From: Paracyclopina nana
Taxonomy: Eukaryota > Arthropoda > Copepoda > Cyclopoida > Cyclopettidae
DNA length: 64,000 nt
Assembly (NCBI GenBank): GCA_019096065.1
Contig: JAGUCH010000005.1
Coordinates: 6,014,001-6,078,000 of the forward strand
Reading direction: 5' to 3'
Shown: positions 61,183 to 64,000 of the stretch, in pieces
How the letters are laid out: each line of letters opens with the position of its first letter
How positions within the stretch are numbered: the stretch's first letter is position 1
Notes under the pieces: model-generated
Seen by the model: the letters and a program-made list of their open reading frames with translations, nothing else
What the model was told of the DNA's origin: nothing
Databases searched by the model: none
Translations under genes and position numbers: made by a program

Positions 61183-64000
61183 TTACTCATCGATTGCCAG
61201 GCTCGGAATGTTGGGGTATTTAGCAGGGCAATTATTGCAAGTCGTCAAATATCTGAGGCTGGAAATGCCATCAGATGGGTCGGTGTAGGGCAGCTCGCAC
61301 GTTTTGGGCTTCGAGCAGGGCTTAGGCCGGTCATTCTGGCCGCACGAGCTGGTGACCTCTTTGAGCAGGGCCTCGTTGGGCTCAAGCATCCATAGGAGCA
61401 CCTCCGTGGCTGTTACGTAATACACATCTTTGGGGTATTCTGCCAACGTCCAATTGACGAATTTCATCAATCCTTGCACTTGGTGCTGGTGAGTGAACCA
61501 GTTGGTGTGAAAGGGCAAAGCATAGGGAGCACGATTGGTCTGCGTATAAGAAAATAAAATGAGAGAACAATAGTTCCCTACCCCCTAAAGTTAGGACCGA
61601 TAAAATCCCTGAGAGGTCGGGAAAGATTTGACAACCGAGCAATTTTTTTTCTGCCGAGCGTAGCGAGGAATTGAAAAATGTGCGAGGTTCTCAATACAGA
61701 CTGCCCTGTAGAGTTTGAAGCAAATTCAAAAATATTATGTCCTGGATGGACACCATATAAGCATATACACGATATGATAAGAAATATAACTATATAGGCA
61801 ATCCCAAGAATGAAAACATGCAGCTAATGTAAAGCATACAGAATCAAGCATATTAGCCCAAAGCATGAAGGTAATACAGGTTGACCCACCATTTTCGAAG
61901 CTAAAAAGCTGCCCAGTAAAATCGAGCCTAAAGTTCTAAGGCAAAAAATACATATGGCTTCCATATTTATCAAAGCTAGCTCGACTTGGAGCTCGATCCA
62001 CAATTTTTTAGGTTAAAAATCCGATAATGATGGGACAACCTGTAACCGCAATTGTTGATTGATCGACAGCCTTTCACTCACGTCATAGTGCCTTTTAAAG
62101 TCCTCTTTGAGCCATTCGAAAACATCCTCACTTCCGAGGAGGGCGAAAACACACTGGTCGAGATAAGAACACTGGCCTCCCCCGAGGCCAGAAACGTAAT
62201 GGATATTCACAGGAATCTCCCAGACTCCTGGGAACGACTTGGTGGGACAAGAATTGATCTTGCATTCGTGGGGAATGGCAAAGTCGAGGGTGTAGGGCCA
62301 AATGGGCTGATCTGTGGGCCTCGTGCTTATGGAGCTGTCCCAAAGGAAATTCGACTCAATCAAGGCCTGAAATAACATTGTGATGGATGCTGCATAAGTG
62401 CTATCCCACGCACAGGCATTATATTGCTTTCTCGATATATATAGAATGGATTTACGTGAAAGGGTAAGAATTATGGACTGTTTGCTTGCCATGTGGCCAA
62501 AAGCAGAAAACCTCAGCAATTGCTTAAACCGTAAAATAAATAAACTCGTGTTTGCTCTGCTGCATCTTCCACTGTATGATTACTTTTTCCACTATGAGTA
62601 TAACTGTTGTGGCACACATTTGCTTTCTTCCCCTTTATTTTTATATCTGCCAGCTTTACTCCATCGGCAAATTCACCTCAATAATTATGACGGTCATCTA
62701 ATACTGTATACAGCAACTATTTTTTGCAAAGTGATCATCTTGTGCAAAGTATTGTCGTGAGAATGAGCCAATATTGCTTAAAAGCACGATTGCATTATTT
62801 GTTAAACATTATAAAGTTGCACCAATTTGGATTTTTAAAAACCTGCAAGTATATTATGCAAATTGTATTGAATTTGCTTTTTCAGTGCGATATTTATGCT
62901 AAAGGCCAGGTGAACGCAAGCCTAGTTTGCTGACTTTAGCTCAACATTTTCACAAAAAAATAACATCACCTGGTTCGCAATAAAGCACAGCAACAGATAA
63001 TCCGATTACACCTTCAAGCAAATCTGGCTTGGTTATCACATAAGTATTATGACAAAAAACAACACCCGCACATATTATGCAGCTGAATACAGCTTCGCAA
63101 ATACGAGATGCAATTGCATGCATATCTTTGGTTTCAGTTCCCAAAGCTGATTTTAAATGCCAAAGGTCATAAATTACGATTATGCATTCATTATTGTAAG
63201 AAATAGCAGGTGGAAAAATACCAAACCTGGAACTGCTCGTTGAATCCTGGCTTGAGTGAAGGCGCCCTGACGCCAAGAATATCTTTGGCAGGAATATTAG
63301 CCAGGTCTGCCAAGTATTTCCTCATTCCTTCCAATTCCTCTTTCCAGATGGTGACGTTTTCGTACTGGAGATTACGGCCCGTAACGGATCCGACTGCAAT
63401 CTCGTTGCCTCGGTGGTACAACTCTTCGATCATGGCGTAGTTGTTGTAGTCGTTCTGCACGAAAAATGTGCCACGAATGGGACACTCGCTGCCCGCCCCA
63501 TGTTTCGTCTGTGAAAAATGACCGCTTTTTACTGAATGCAGAACGTACGCGATGAAAAATGACGCAAGTCTTGCTGCTACGAAAGCACCAACTGCAACTA
63601 TTATCATCCTGCACTACAATGTATACAGCTACCTTAGACCATCAAGCTACCAGGAAATGCTACTTTTCAGAGGCATCTTCAACGCAATTGATACCACAGC
63701 ACTCAAACTGTTGATGCTTGAGCCGCAGCAGTCATCTAAAGCATCCGGCTTTCTAATAATTTCAATTTAGAAAGCACACTATGTGAAATTGAGGGGGATT
63801 GCTGGTACATTTCACCATTAAAATGATAAAATTATGAAGGTGTGAAGAGGGCCTTCTTTATAATTGTTTGAGCCTGATAAGTTCCCTAAGGTGAAAAACA
63901 GCCGCATTGAAATATTGCTAAAAGAGTGGTGCATTTCGCCTCGATCCTCTTAATTTTCTCACCTTCAAAAGTGCATCGTACAAGAGGAAATTGTTCAAGT
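61183..64000 (-). CDS. Chitin-deacetylase-like protein, 5' truncated, motif 2 altered
   Basis: Carbohydrate esterase 4 family, secreted and acting on chitin if active. Exons 63963-64000 (runs off the right edge), 63227-63508, 62082-62366 and 61183-61539 join in phase 0. Visible: LNNFLLYDALLK, CPIRGTFFVQNDYNNYAMIE, motif 3 VRAPSLKPGF, a WDSS motif 4, PIWPYTLDFAIPHEC, and the C-terminal FHTNWF (motif 5). Motif 2, where the family normally has H-S/T-x-x-H supplying metal ligands, reads VGSVTG with Gly at both positions, so the enzyme is probably inactive or altered. Motif 1 (TFDD) would be in the missing 5' part, as would any chitin-binding domain. The intron at 61540-62081 has a diverged motif relic near 61744. 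Confidence 0.88.

Overview
The window reads as arthropod nuclear DNA, most likely from a crustacean or a related non-model arthropod. The reasons are split genes with very short introns (often 55-110 nt), an AT-rich non-coding background full of inverted-repeat elements, and an arthropod gene set: an allatostatin-A-type receptor, a CYP4 cytochrome P450, a chitin-deacetylase family protein and a large cubilin. I cannot name the species from sequence alone.

Layout, left to right. 1-1,444: 3'-truncated allatostatin-A/galanin-like receptor gene (minus). 1,648-6,605: DGAT2/MGAT-family acyltransferase (minus) carrying a 2.1-kb DNA transposon in an intron. 7,645-10,301: a second, inverted copy of that transposon with two other elements nested in it. 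12,394-14,018: secreted Cys-rich, YGAP-containing protein (minus). 17,040-17,677: decayed membrane-protein relic resembling TMC. 17,674-19,503: complete seven-exon CYP4 gene (minus). 19,995-20,756: foldback/MULE-like element with a perfect 9-bp target-site duplication. 21,041-22,056: unknown gene (minus). 22,091-23,184: two tandem saposin-like secreted proteins (plus). 23,610-24,979: another inverted-repeat element with a tRNA-like segment. 25-29.7 kb: gene-poor, with two small foldback elements.

29,734-47,809 (minus) is one long cubilin gene with eight EGF-like and 27 CUB domains, the vertebrate architecture. It is followed by a short cadherin (49,486-52,465, plus), IFT140 (52,659-57,531, minus; an intraflagellar-transport A subunit convergent with the cadherin), an intronless Acinus gene (57,991-59,979, plus; divergent from IFT140 across 459 bp), a secreted EF-hand protein (60,242-60,968, plus) and a 5'-truncated chitin-deacetylase-like gene (61,183-64,000, minus).

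The genes do not form one pathway; this is an ordinary mixed metazoan neighbourhood. The most unusual signal is a dispersed 18-bp motif, TAGATGAACRNSNCATWW, found at least 13 times on both strands with a fixed internal layout, almost always in introns or intergenic DNA, and once supplying the predicted stop codon of cubilin. Other points worth following are a deacetylase lacking its motif-2 metal-ligand histidines, a small duplication across the cadherin/IFT140 convergent boundary, GC-AG introns, and frame-preserving, stop-free introns.
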